The notes: generated from the letters alone by a model not told the origin. Numbered from the stretch's first letter, positions 25,306 through 34,206 are shown. The stretch is 52,641 nucleotides of DNA from an uncultured Bacteroidota bacterium (GCA_900696575.1 CAADHD010000005.1:1-52641); one strand, 5' to 3'. Made by a program: numbers and translations.

Positions 25306-27123
25306 ATGATGGCAAAGAGAATCATCAGGCTAATTCTTTTGCTGTTCATATTAGCTTCCTGTTCTAAAAAGCAGGATTTGCCTCTTTCAGAAAGAATAGT
25401 CCGTAACTGGAAGTATGTTTCTGTAAATAATACTGACGGGCAGGTTTTCAGAAAGGTTGGCAACGATGATTTTCTGATTCTGGAAAAATCCAATCTTGGC
25501 AACCGGTTTAAGTATGATTTGAAACTCGAAGGAATTCATGCTTCCGGCAATTGGGAACTGAATGACTCTATTCTTCAACTGACTTACGATGCTGAGCCTT
25601 TTACCGCTACTGCCGATTCGTCTGTTATTGAAGTGGACGACAACAATGCGGTTCTGGCAATTTACAAAGACGGAAAAAGAACGGCTGAGTACCGAAACAA
25701 TCAACTGTTGCCCGAAAGAAAGAAGCGTGCATTTCAAATAGCGGAGTGTACGGATAATCGTCTTGTTTTTACAGAACAAGGAATTAATTTCACTTTCAGT
25801 TACACACAACCTGTTATTGAAGGAAGTATTTCATTTCATTCCGTTTTTCGCGGCTTGCTTGGCCTTGCATCCTTGATTTTAATTCTGTTGCTTTTAAGTT
25901 CACACCGCAGCAAAGTAAACTGGAAACTGGTTTTTTCCGGTATAGTTATGCAAATTGTATTTGCATTCCTGATCCTTAAGGTGGAGGTTGTAAAAAATGT
26001 GTTTGAAGCCATGGGTAATTTTTTTGTGTTGATACTTGATTTTACCAAGGCCGGTTCCTCTTTCGTTTTCGGAAATCTTGTAAGTAATCCTCAATCACTC
26101 GGATTTGTTTTTGCTTTTCAGATTCTTCCAACTATTCTGTTCTTCTCAGCACTTACCAGTTTACTATTTTATCTTGGTGTGTTGCAAAAAGTTGTTTATG
26201 CATTTGCATGGCTGATGAGTAAAACCATGCGCATGTCTGGCGCAGAAAGTTTATCGGCTGCCGGAAATATCTTTTTAGGACAAACAGAATCGCCTTTGCT
26301 TATCCGGCCATACTTAGACAGAATGAGTCGTTCCGAAATGCTTTGCATCATGTGCGGAGGCATGGCAACTATTGCCGGTGGTGTAATGGCAGCCTACATC
26401 GGATTCCTTGGAGGCGATGACCCTGTTATGCGTTTGTTTTATGCAAAGCACCTGCTGGCAGCTTCTATCATGTCAGCCCCTGCTGCCATTGTAGCCGCAA
26501 AAATTCTTCTGCCGCAAACCGAAGCAATTGATCGCACCCTGCATGTAAGCAAAGAGAGATTAGGAGGGAACTTCCTTGAAGCATTGGCCAACGGAACAAC
26601 CGATGGATTACGCCTTGCTGTTAATGTTGGTGCTATGCTTATTGTGTTTATTGCCATGATTGCCATGGTTAATTTTATATTGAATGACTGGATTGGTTCA
26701 TGGACAGGATTGAATGCTGCCATTGCTGCTATGACGCATGGAAGGTATGAAGTATTTTCACTTCAGTTTATCTTGGGATATATCGGAGCGCCCTTAGCCT
26801 GGCTTATGGGAACCTGTAAAGAAGATATGGTATTGGTAGGACAGCTGCTTGGCGAAAAAACTATCCTTAATGAATTTGTAGCGTACACTACCTTGGGAAG
26901 TTTAAAAACAGCCGGTGCATTTACCGAGCAGAAATCAGTCATTATAGCCACCTATATTCTTTGCGGCTTCGCCAACTTTGCTTCCATCGGAATACAGATT
27001 GGGGGTATTGGCGCACTGGCTCCTGAACAGAAACCGGTACTTGCCAAACTTGGTTTTAAAGCCTTAATTGGCGGAACGGCTGCTTCACTTTTTACCGCAG
27101 TAATTGTTGGGGCTATTATTTAA
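25306..27123 (+). CDS. CNT-family nucleoside transporter with lipoprotein-like N-terminal domain
   Basis: A 605-residue inner membrane protein. From about residue 180 it is a concentrative nucleoside transporter (NupC type): Nucleos_tra2_N (VNWKLVFSGIVMQIVFAFLIL), gate domain and C-terminal domain (GQTESPLLIRPYLDRMSRSEM, GAPLAWLMGTCKEDM, IQIGGIGALAPEQ). It imports nucleosides, probably with a cation gradient. Residues 1-19 look like a lipoprotein signal with lipobox LASC (Cys19), followed by a beta-rich domain of about 140 residues. It is the last gene of the plus-strand run starting with etfB, and ends 14 nt from convergent ftsY. Confidence 0.88.
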   Translation: MMAKRIIRLILLLFILASCSKKQDLPLSERIVRNWKYVSVNNTDGQVFRKVGNDDFLILEKSNLGNRFKYDLKLEGIHASGNWELNDSILQLTYDAEPFTATADSSVIEVDDNNAVLAIYKDGKRTAEYRNNQLLPERKKRAFQIAECTDNRLVFTEQGINFTFSYTQPVIEGSISFHSVFRGLLGLASLILILLLLSSHRSKVNWKLVFSGIVMQIVFAFLILKVEVVKNVFEAMGNFFVLILDFTKAGSSFVFGNLVSNPQSLGFVFAFQILPTILFFSALTSLLFYLGVLQKVVYAFAWLMSKTMRMSGAESLSAAGNIFLGQTESPLLIRPYLDRMSRSEMLCIMCGGMATIAGGVMAAYIGFLGGDDPVMRLFYAKHLLAASIMSAPAAIVAAKILLPQTEAIDRTLHVSKERLGGNFLEALANGTTDGLRLAVNVGAMLIVFIAMIAMVNFILNDWIGSWTGLNAAIAAMTHGRYEVFSLQFILGYIGAPLAWLMGTCKEDMVLVGQLLGEKTILNEFVAYTTLGSLKTAGAFTEQKSVIIATYILCGFANFASIGIQIGGIGALAPEQKPVLAKLGFKALIGGTAASLFTAVIVGAII

Positions 27124-27137
27124 AAGCTTTTTTGGAA

Positions 27138-28103
27138 TTACAAAAGCACCGAGCTTCCGAACAGCGAATCAACAAATTCCTTTTTATCAAAAAGCTGAAG
27201 GTCTTCTTTCTTTTCACCAACTCCGATATACTTAACCGGAATCTGAAACTGGTCAGATAATCCTATCACCACTCCTCCTTTGGCTGTTCCATCAAGTTTG
27301 GTTAGGGCAAGTGCATTTACTTCGGTAACGGCAGTAAATTGTTTTGCCTGCTCAATAGCATTTTGTCCGGTAGTAGCATCAAGAACCAGCAATACTTCAT
27401 GAGGCGCATCAGGAATTACTTTCTGCATTACTCTTTTAATTTTTGATAATTCATTCATCAGGTTTACCTTATTGTGAAGGCGGCCGGCTGTGTCAATAAT
27501 GATGACATCTGCACCCTGGGCTACACCGGATTTAACAGTATCAAAAGCAACGGAAGCAGGGTCTGCGCCCATTCCTTGCGAAATCAAGGGAACATCAGCT
27601 CTCTGGCTCCACACGGTAAGCTGGTCAACGGCAGCAGCACGAAAAGTATCAGCTGCTCCAAGTAACACTTTTTTACCGGCTTGTTTTAATTGATAGGAAA
27701 GTTTACCGATAGTGGTTGTCTTTCCAACTCCATTTACGCCTACCACCATAATTACATAAGGTTTTACCGAAGTATCAAACGGATTTTGAAGCTTGCCTGT
27801 TGATTCCTGTCCTGCCATCAGGTTCATCACTTCTTCTTTAAGCAGGCTTTGAAGCCCTTCCATACCGAAGTATTTATCTTTTGAAACACGTTTTTGAAGC
27901 CGGTCAATAATTTTAAGTGTAGTACTTACCCCTACATCAGAGCTCAGCAATACTTCTTCGAGGTTATCCAACACCTCATCATCTACAGAAGATTTTCCTG
28001 CAATGGCTTTTGCCAATCGCGAAAAAAAACCGGTGCGTGTCTTTTCAAGTCCTTTATCAAGACTTTCTTTTTTTTCTTTTGAGAACAGTCCGAAAAATGC
28101 CAT
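27138..28103 (-). CDS. ftsY: Signal recognition particle receptor FtsY
   Basis: A 321-residue SRP receptor GTPase that docks ribosome-nascent-chain-SRP complexes at the membrane. N domain helices are at about 15-90. The G domain has the P-loop GVNGVGKTTTIGKLS (about 124-138), DTFRAAAVDQL, DTAGRLHNK, TKLDGTAKGG and GVGEKKEDLQLFD. The acidic A domain is essentially missing, as in many Bacteroidota. It is downstream of rpmG-DUF4295, but a strong terminator-like hairpin lies between, ending 14 nt before the ATG. The SRP RNA gene is also in this window. Confidence 0.95.
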   Translation of the reverse strand: MAFFGLFSKEKKESLDKGLEKTRTGFFSRLAKAIAGKSSVDDEVLDNLEEVLLSSDVGVSTTLKIIDRLQKRVSKDKYFGMEGLQSLLKEEVMNLMAGQESTGKLQNPFDTSVKPYVIMVVGVNGVGKTTTIGKLSYQLKQAGKKVLLGAADTFRAAAVDQLTVWSQRADVPLISQGMGADPASVAFDTVKSGVAQGADVIIIDTAGRLHNKVNLMNELSKIKRVMQKVIPDAPHEVLLVLDATTGQNAIEQAKQFTAVTEVNALALTKLDGTAKGGVVIGLSDQFQIPVKYIGVGEKKEDLQLFDKKEFVDSLFGSSVLL

Positions 28104-28116
28104 AGTTCATATCGTT

Positions 28117-28155
28117 AAAAACAAAAGAGCCTCCTTCCGTAAGGGAAAGAAGCTC
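28117..28155 (-). terminator. Strong intrinsic terminator/attenuator between DUF4295 and ftsY
   Basis: On the minus strand the arms GAGCTTCTTTCC and GGAAGGAGGCTC pair over 12 positions (two G-T wobbles), with loop CTTAC, followed at once by TTTTGTTTTT. It begins about 20 nt after the DUF4295 stop and ends 14 nt before the ftsY ATG. The layout suggests partial termination ahead of ftsY. Confidence 0.75.
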
Positions 28156-28175
28156 AATTGGTATGGAAAACGCAA

Positions 28176-28331
28176 TTATTTCTGGTTGAGATAATCTTTG
28201 ATATGATCGTTATGAACCACTTCTTCCTTGAAAGAGTAGGAACCTGTAGCTTCATTTTTAACCATTTTAATGACCTTGGAAAACTCTTTACCTTTTCCTG
28301 TTTTTAAAGTTGCAACTACCTTTTTTGCCAT
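28176..28331 (-). CDS. DUF4295 small basic protein
   Basis: A 51-residue lysine-rich protein, beginning MAKKVVATLKTGKGK and ending DHIKDYLNQK. It matches in length and sequence the DUF4295 family, which in Bacteroidota sits right after the L33 gene. It lies 20 nt downstream of rpmG and before ftsY. A ribosome-related role is suspected from size, charge and position only. Confidence 0.85.
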   Translation of the reverse strand: MAKKVVATLKTGKGKEFSKVIKMVKNEATGSYSFKEEVVHNDHIKDYLNQK

Positions 28332-28351
28332 GATTCAGCGTGTTTAAATGG

Positions 28352-28534
28352 TTATTTAATTTCTTTATGAACCGTCATTTTCTTCAGGATAGGATTGTAC
28401 TTTTTTAATTCCAGCCTGTCGGTTGTATTCTTTTTGTTTTTGGTGGTGATGTACCTTGATGTACCCGGCATGCCACTGGCTTTATGCTCAGTACATTCAA
28501 GGATTACCTGCACCCTGTTACCTTTCTTAGCCAT
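28352..28534 (-). CDS. rpmG: 50S ribosomal protein L33
   Basis: A 60-residue ribosomal protein of the large subunit. It starts at [17 protein letters not shown] and has the L33 pattern [24 protein letters not shown] single Cys (Cys14) is left, so it is the zinc-free type. A longer in-frame ATG at 28585 lies on top of the promoter and is rejected. Its own promoter at 28564-28593 separates it transcriptionally from the upstream peptidase gene. Confidence 0.96.
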   Translation of the reverse strand: MAKKGNRVQVILECTEHKASGMPGTSRYITTKNKKNTTDRLELKKYNPILKKMTVHKEIK

Positions 28535-28563
28535 GATTTTTAGAAATTTTTGAAAACGGAGCG

Positions 28564-28593
28564 CAAATATAGTTTTAAGGCTCAAAAAAGCAA
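28564..28593 (-). promoter_or_regulatory. Promoter of rpmG: TTG-N19-TATATTTG
   Basis: On the minus strand TTG (28593-28591) and TATATTTG (28571-28564) are separated by exactly 19 nt, the Bacteroidota -33/-7 arrangement. It lies 30 nt before the rpmG ATG and just after the peptidase stop at 28607. Confidence 0.7.
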
Positions 28594-28606
28594 CCTGCCG
28601 GCCTGC

Positions 28607-30106
28607 TTAATTTTTATGAAGCTCATTAAAAAGACTTTCCTGAGCCATTAAAGCTTCAATTTCTTCTGTAGTCTTGGGTATGCAGGCAGAGAGGTTTATC
28701 GGATCACTTTCAGTAATCAGTATATCATCTTCAATTCTGATTCCTATGTCCCACCATTTAGGGTCGCATGGTGAGCCTTTCTTAATGTAGATTCCCGGCT
28801 CAACGGTAATGACGCTGTTAGGCTGAAGCGGGCCGTAAGTACCCGGGTCATGAACATCAAGTCCGAGGTAATGCGAAGTGCCGTGCATGAAGTACTTGCG
28901 TACTTGGTCTTCTTTTTTGATGATTCCCAGTTTAATCAAACCATCAGCAATTATTTTAGTAGCAACCTTATGCGGTTCATTGAATGGAGTGCCTGGTTTA
29001 CAAACAGAAATTCCGGCCTCCTGAGCTTTAAGTACTAAATCATAAAGCAGTTTCTGTTCCTTCGAAAACTTACCATTTATGGGGAAGGAGCGTGTTACAT
29101 CAGCCGTGTAGCCATGGTATTCAGCACCCATGTCCATAACCACAAAATCGCCATCAACAAGTTTTTTTCTGTTCTTTTCGTAATGTAATACGCAGGCGTT
29201 ATGGCCTCCTCCAACTATGGATGGATAACCGGCATATTCAGCACCTCCATAATACCAGAAATACTCATTGATGGTTTGAAGCTGTTGCTCGGTCATGCCC
29301 GGTTTTGCTGCTTTAATAACTTCAATAAAGCCTCTGCAAGTCAAGTCAATAGCCTTTTTCATTAAGTCAATTTCTTCTGAAGTTTTTACCTCTCGAAGCA
29401 AGGAATTTATTTTAAGCATACCGGCCCTGTCAACCTTTTCAGAGATGCCGGAAGTTTGTTCTTTAAACTTTGCAGCCATCCAGCCTGTACTGCCTTTCTC
29501 AATAGTATTGTAATTAAGATTGACTGCTGTTTTAAGGTAAATTTTTTCAAACTGGTTCCAGTTAATTCCGGCACTATCGAAGCCGGTGTTGATGGCCACA
29601 GATCTAATTCCTGAGGAATTACGAACATCTTCAGCCGAAGGGACTTTACCTGTCCATGTTTCCATCATTTCATCGTTTTCCTGTATAAAAATAAACTCAT
29701 TGGCTGTTTGGCCATTGATGGTTACAGGTTCTTTTAAAATAAGGAGTAAGGCATCGGGATGACGGTAGCCTGTGTAGTAGTAAAAATCAGGATTCTGATG
29801 GTATTTATAATCTACATCATTGGAGCGGTTTCGAACGGGTGCGGCAATGAATACGGCTGCAGCATGATCAGCCATTTTCTCCCTGAAAAGCTTTCTTCTT
29901 TCTGTATGAAAGGATGCCGGTAGCAGGTCGGTATCGTACAGGTTTTCAGAATTGTCAATTTGCTTTTTCTGAATATTTTCCTGAGAATAAAGAAAACCGG
30001 GGAGCAGGATGAGCAAAAAAAAGATCCCGGCAAGAAATAACTTTCGTGCCGGGAGGATATGAGTGTATTGATTCTTCAAATCAGATGTTACCTTTTTTGA
30101 TGGCAT
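28607..30106 (-). CDS. Aminopeptidase P family (M24) protein, exported
   Basis: A metallopeptidase of about 499 residues that removes N-terminal residues preceding proline. Metal ligands of the M24 fold are visible: VVMDMGAEYHGYTADVTRSFP (two Asp), HGTSHYLGLDVHD (His), VTVEPGIYI (Glu) and GIRIEDDILIT (Glu). An N-terminal hydrophobic segment (KLFLAGIFFLLILLPGFLYSQ) predicts export to the periplasm. The ATG at 30106 overlaps the rpmB end by 26 nt; a TTG at 30079, just after the rpmB stop, would give a tighter signal peptide. A longer frame to 30274 runs inside rpmB and is rejected. It lies between rpmB and rpmG. Confidence 0.88.
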   Translation of the reverse strand: MPSKKVTSDLKNQYTHILPARKLFLAGIFFLLILLPGFLYSQENIQKKQIDNSENLYDTDLLPASFHTERRKLFREKMADHAAAVFIAAPVRNRSNDVDYKYHQNPDFYYYTGYRHPDALLLILKEPVTINGQTANEFIFIQENDEMMETWTGKVPSAEDVRNSSGIRSVAINTGFDSAGINWNQFEKIYLKTAVNLNYNTIEKGSTGWMAAKFKEQTSGISEKVDRAGMLKINSLLREVKTSEEIDLMKKAIDLTCRGFIEVIKAAKPGMTEQQLQTINEYFWYYGGAEYAGYPSIVGGGHNACVLHYEKNRKKLVDGDFVVMDMGAEYHGYTADVTRSFPINGKFSKEQKLLYDLVLKAQEAGISVCKPGTPFNEPHKVATKIIADGLIKLGIIKKEDQVRKYFMHGTSHYLGLDVHDPGTYGPLQPNSVITVEPGIYIKKGSPCDPKWWDIGIRIEDDILITESDPINLSACIPKTTEEIEALMAQESLFNELHKN

Positions 30107-30314
30107 CAATAATGGTTTTGGTGATGCCTTTTTTATTGATGGTACGAATGGCTGAGGTTGAAACTTTAAGGGTAACCCATTCACCTGTTTCGGGCAGGTA
30201 GAATTTCTTTTTCTGAAGATTCGGATGGAATCTGCGCTTTGTCTTCTTGTTGGAAAAGGAAACATTGTGGCCAACCATTGATTTCTTTCCGGTGATATCG
30301 CAAATGCGTGACAT
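30081..30314 (-). CDS. rpmB: 50S ribosomal protein L28
   Basis: A 77-residue large-subunit ribosomal protein with the L28 start MSRICDITGKKSMVGHNVSFSNKKTKRRFHPNL and TLKVSTSAIRTINKKG near the C-terminus. In most Bacteroidota it is followed directly by rpmG; here the aminopeptidase P gene is between them and overlaps its 3' end. A -33/-7 promoter lies 35-65 nt upstream. Confidence 0.96.
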   Translation of the reverse strand: MSRICDITGKKSMVGHNVSFSNKKTKRRFHPNLQKKKFYLPETGEWVTLKVSTSAIRTINKKGITKTIIDAIKKGNI

Positions 30315-30348
30315 GTGAGTAAGTTTTAAATTGTGGTAAAAAGGGGCG

Positions 30349-30378
30349 CAAATATGAAATTTTCATTTCTTAAAGCAA
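30349..30378 (-). promoter_or_regulatory. Promoter of rpmB: TTTG-N19-CATATTTG
   Basis: On the minus strand TTG (30378-30376, part of TTTTG) and CATATTTG (30356-30349) are 19 nt apart; the -7 octamer has one mismatch to TAnnTTTG. It lies 35 nt before the rpmB ATG. Confidence 0.65.
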
Positions 30379-30441
30379 AATAATCAGAGAAAATGTAACC
30401 CCAACTAGCTTTTAACAGTATTTAACCGGCAAACCATTGAC

Positions 30442-30747
30442 ATGAAACGCAAACATTTCCGTACTTTTCAAAGACAAAGTCAGCGCGTACGGTTTCGATT
30501 AAATCGTACTGCTGTTGCTTTAAGTTTAATTATCGTTTTTGGCGGTGGCACATTGTTTTTTTACCTCAATACAGGCAATGTGCAAACCTCTAAAGCAGCC
30601 GAGGCAGATGTTGTAATTGTTTCAGATCCGCAAGCCGAAACCGGTCTTGAGGTTTCCGGTTTACAACGCATTTCTGCCTCTGATCGGTATGCTAGCCGGT
30701 CTTCTCAGAATAATGATAACTCTGTATTTGTTCGAAGCCTAAAATAA
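30442..30747 (+). CDS. Small single-pass membrane protein, unknown
   Basis: A 101-residue protein that I do not recognise. A strongly basic N-terminus (MKRKHFRTFQRQSQRVRFRLNR) is followed by one membrane helix (about residues 25-44) and a Ser/Asp-rich tail. This predicts an inner-membrane protein with the tail outside, or an uncleaved signal. It lies 29 nt upstream of the giant T9SS surface protein on the same strand, and so may be co-expressed with it. Confidence 0.55.
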   Translation: MKRKHFRTFQRQSQRVRFRLNRTAVALSLIIVFGGGTLFFYLNTGNVQTSKAAEADVVIVSDPQAETGLEVSGLQRISASDRYASRSSQNNDNSVFVRSLK

Positions 30748-30776
30748 ATCTATGCGAACACTTTTCAAATTTTACC

Positions 30777-33700
30777 ATGATAAAACCTTTAAAAGTAGTA
30801 AACTTTGCTGCTTATGTTATTGTATCATTTTCGATTAACACCCATGCAGCTACTAAAACTTCAATAACATCAGGCAACTGGGGTACCGCTTCAGTATGGT
30901 CGCCTTCCGGGGTTCCTGTTGCCGGTGATAATGTAATTATTGCTTCGGGGCATAGTATTAATTTAAACAACAACTATTCAATAACCAATGTTACGGTAAA
31001 TACCGGAGGTAAGCTCCAATTTACTTCAGGCCGTACTTTAACCATGTCTGGACATCTGACGGTTAACGGAACGGTAACCATGTCAAATGGAAATATCTCT
31101 TTTGCTTCAGGTAAAAATTTTGTGATTGGCAGTTCAGGTAAATTTACCTGGGAGCCGGGCACCAATACTGCCGCATGGGCAACGTTATTTACCAATGGTG
31201 TGGAGAGTTTTGATGCAACATCAACTTTAATAATTAAGAAGTGGTATAGTTTCACAGTGCCGATAGGCTCAGTGGTAAGCAGTAACTTCGGAAATCTTGA
31301 GCTGAACTCTTTTAATTCGCCATTTATCTACGAATGGAATCAGAATAACTGGTTTCAAACCAGGCAAATTCTGGGTGAACTTACCATTGACCAGGGCTGG
31401 ATTGTGCTCGATAAATCGTCTTCCATTACGGCAACCACCATCGGAAAAATCAGATTGAAAAGTGCCAATTCGTATCTCGATTTTCACGGAGGATCACATA
31501 CTTCCTCCTTTCAGGTTACCACTACCTCAATAAACATTGCAGGCGGTATGATGAACGGTATTTATAATGGCAATGGCAATGTAACGCTTTATGTAACCAG
31601 CGATTTTAATAACAGCGCTACTTTTTATGGTATTTACAATTCGGGTGCTGCAGGAGTGGGTAATGGAAATTTTACGATGACTGTAAACGGAAACTTTAAT
31701 CAAACAGCCGGAGATTTCAGGGGAAATTATAATCTCACTACTTACATGGCCGGAACCACTTATATCCGAATCGGCAGTTTGAATTTCTCGGGTGGAATCT
31801 GGATGGGACAGTATGGATGCCATCCCGGAGGACAAACCTGTACAATCATTATTGACGGTGACCTGAATATCAATTTTAGTTCTTCTTCAAATATTTTCAG
31901 GGGCGTAGGTCTTTCATTACTGGGGTCAACCTACAACACCCCCGCCTTTGCTTTTAGTGTGGGGGGCAAGCTTACCATTTCGGGAAATGCGTCTGCACAA
32001 TGGATTTCCAATGCTGCCACCGGAACCGAAACCACTACCATTGCAGGGACTACGTCCATTTCGGGTGGTACAAACAATTTTAATTATGGTTCCAATGGTA
32101 TTGACCATCAGACTAACATTACCTTTTCAGGCAATGTAACCGTTAGTGGAGGTACTACGAATCTGTCTGCATTCGGAAATTCTTCTTTTGCCGATTTACA
32201 GCAAAATCTGAATGTGAGTAATGGTACTCTTATTCTTAAAGGGGGTAATGGTCTTATGTCAACCACCATTGCAGGCAATTATGTTCAAAGCGGTGGTAGT
32301 CTGATTCTTTACAGCAATGCTGTTACACATAACACTCAGTCGGTAGTCATGCAGGTTAACAGCAATTTTGAACAAAGCGGTGGTACTATTAACTTTAATA
32401 CAAACACCAATGCCGCCTCGGCTACACACATGATCAACCTTAATGGAAGTAATTACACGATTTCAGGTAACGGGCAAATGACGCATGCAGGTGCCGGCAC
32501 AGGATCCGTTTTCGGAATGCTTAACTTTAACCGAAACGGTACTATCAGTTTTTCGCGTTCCGGATCACATAATATACAGCAGGTGAAACAGAATGTAAAA
32601 AACGGATGCACCTTGCTGGTGAACTCCGGCAACATTCAGATAGCTTCTCATTCTTCCTCAGCACATCAGAATCTTTTCAGAATTGAAAATGGCGGCATGG
32701 TGAATCTTTACCTGAACCAGATGTACAGCAATGCTCTGCAAGCAAATTCTTCAGTTTATAATGAAAACAATGGTACACTCATTCTTGCGCGAACTCAGGG
32801 TTTGTATGATGCAACGGCCAATGGTGCTATTGCTTCAACCGGCAACATGACTTTTTACCTTGAACCAAATTCTGTTGTTGAATACAACGGATCCGATAAT
32901 CAGGTTATTACAGGAACAGGAATCGGAACGGCAACAACCAATAATCAGAAATATGGAATGCTGCGTGTAAATTTTAACGGAACCCCCGATGCTGAGTATG
33001 TTTATCCGGTAGCCAACAATGTCTTTGTCAGAACACAACTTAACCTTGAGCAAGGTGAGTTTTATTTAAACAATTATAAGCTCACCATAGAGTCAGGCTT
33101 GCCAACAGCCGTTGTTCGTACCCTAGGATATATTAAAAGCGAAACCATGGCGGCAGTGAATAATGGCATTGTAAGATGGGAAAATATGGGTACAGATATT
33201 TATACATTTCCCTTCAGTTTTAATTCTTCCACTTATCTGCCTGTAATTTTTTCTTCTGCTTCTTATGGATGGATGGAGGTTTCTACGCGCAGAACCACCA
33301 TGACCAACAATACCCCCTGGACAGGATTAAGCCATGTTGCTCCGGTAACCAACATGTATCAGGATTATGTAGATGTTTCCGTTCCAAATGTAATTGACCG
33401 TTGGTGGGTAATCTATGCTCCGGGCATGACAGGCTCATTAAAATTAACTTATGACGGTGATGAGAATACTACCGATGCTTCTCTAAGAACTGGTTTGTTT
33501 TCTATTCAGGCATGGAACGGAGTACAATGGTTGCCTCCGCAGGGAAGCGGTACAGGCGTAACTTCAGGAACCGGAACGGTATCTGCTTCTTCGTTCAGCG
33601 ATTTTCTGCCTATGGTACTGGTGTCAACTCCAAGTCCTTTGCCTGTGCAACTGATAAGTTTTAATGCAAAAAAACTGAATTATGTAGTAGATACCGAATG

Positions 33701-34205
33701 GGTAACGGCCTCTGAGAAGAACAACAGCCACTTTCTTGTAGAGCGCTCAGCCGATGGAAAGAAATTCGAAACCCTTGGCCGCGTTAACGGAGCCGGCAAT
33801 TCAACCGTAATGAATCAATACCGTTTTACGGATGATAAACCCTTGCCGGGAACATCTTATTACCGCCTTAAACAGTTTGATTTTGACGGTAAGTTCAGCT
33901 TTTCAAAAATTGAAAAGGTAGAATTTGAAGGCAGTTCCGGAATGAACGAAATTGAAGTACTCTCTTTAGAACCTAATCCGTTTAATGAAACCCTGAATGC
34001 AGTTTATAATCTGCCGGCTGACGGTGAAACCTTGGTGCGCATAATGGATGCAAAAGGTAAAACCGTGTATTCCGAAAATGAATTCCGGAATTCAGGTGCC
34101 AATCAATTTTCTTACTTGGATGGAAGTAAACTTAAAAGCGGCATTTATTTTCTGCTGATCAATCAAGGCAATTACCGTACTTCCAAACGCATTGTGAAGC
34201 AGTAA
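30777..34205 (+). CDS. Giant surface protein with G8-like head and T9SS type A sorting domain
   Basis: A 1142-residue secreted protein. The signal peptide is residues 1-25 (INTHAA). Near 30-80 the sequence TSITSGNWGTASVWSPSGVPVAGDNV begins a G8-like/parallel beta-helix stretch that continues to about residue 650, with repeated VNGNF, ISGG and TINFN strands. From about 950 there is a segment common in such proteins (LPVQLISFNAKKL, VDTEWVTASEKNNSHFLVERSADGKKF, PGTSYYRLKQFDFDGKFSFS). The last 80 residues form the T9SS type A sorting domain (LEPNPFNETLNAVYNL, SGIYFLLINQGNYRTSKRIVKQ). It ends one nt from the convergent gene. Probably an adhesin-like or glycan-binding cell-surface protein. Confidence 0.85.
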   Translation: MIKPLKVVNFAAYVIVSFSINTHAATKTSITSGNWGTASVWSPSGVPVAGDNVIIASGHSINLNNNYSITNVTVNTGGKLQFTSGRTLTMSGHLTVNGTVTMSNGNISFASGKNFVIGSSGKFTWEPGTNTAAWATLFTNGVESFDATSTLIIKKWYSFTVPIGSVVSSNFGNLELNSFNSPFIYEWNQNNWFQTRQILGELTIDQGWIVLDKSSSITATTIGKIRLKSANSYLDFHGGSHTSSFQVTTTSINIAGGMMNGIYNGNGNVTLYVTSDFNNSATFYGIYNSGAAGVGNGNFTMTVNGNFNQTAGDFRGNYNLTTYMAGTTYIRIGSLNFSGGIWMGQYGCHPGGQTCTIIIDGDLNINFSSSSNIFRGVGLSLLGSTYNTPAFAFSVGGKLTISGNASAQWISNAATGTETTTIAGTTSISGGTNNFNYGSNGIDHQTNITFSGNVTVSGGTTNLSAFGNSSFADLQQNLNVSNGTLILKGGNGLMSTTIAGNYVQSGGSLILYSNAVTHNTQSVVMQVNSNFEQSGGTINFNTNTNAASATHMINLNGSNYTISGNGQMTHAGAGTGSVFGMLNFNRNGTISFSRSGSHNIQQVKQNVKNGCTLLVNSGNIQIASHSSSAHQNLFRIENGGMVNLYLNQMYSNALQANSSVYNENNGTLILARTQGLYDATANGAIASTGNMTFYLEPNSVVEYNGSDNQVITGTGIGTATTNNQKYGMLRVNFNGTPDAEYVYPVANNVFVRTQLNLEQGEFYLNNYKLTIESGLPTAVVRTLGYIKSETMAAVNNGIVRWENMGTDIYTFPFSFNSSTYLPVIFSSASYGWMEVSTRRTTMTNNTPWTGLSHVAPVTNMYQDYVDVSVPNVIDRWWVIYAPGMTGSLKLTYDGDENTTDASLRTGLFSIQAWNGVQWLPPQGSGTGVTSGTGTVSASSFSDFLPMVLVSTPSPLPVQLISFNAKKLNYVVDTEWVTASEKNNSHFLVERSADGKKFETLGRVNGAGNSTVMNQYRFTDDKPLPGTSYYRLKQFDFDGKFSFSKIEKVEFEGSSGMNEIEVLSLEPNPFNETLNAVYNLPADGETLVRIMDAKGKTVYSENEFRNSGANQFSYLDGSKLKSGIYFLLINQGNYRTSKRIVKQ

Positions 34206-34206
34206 G

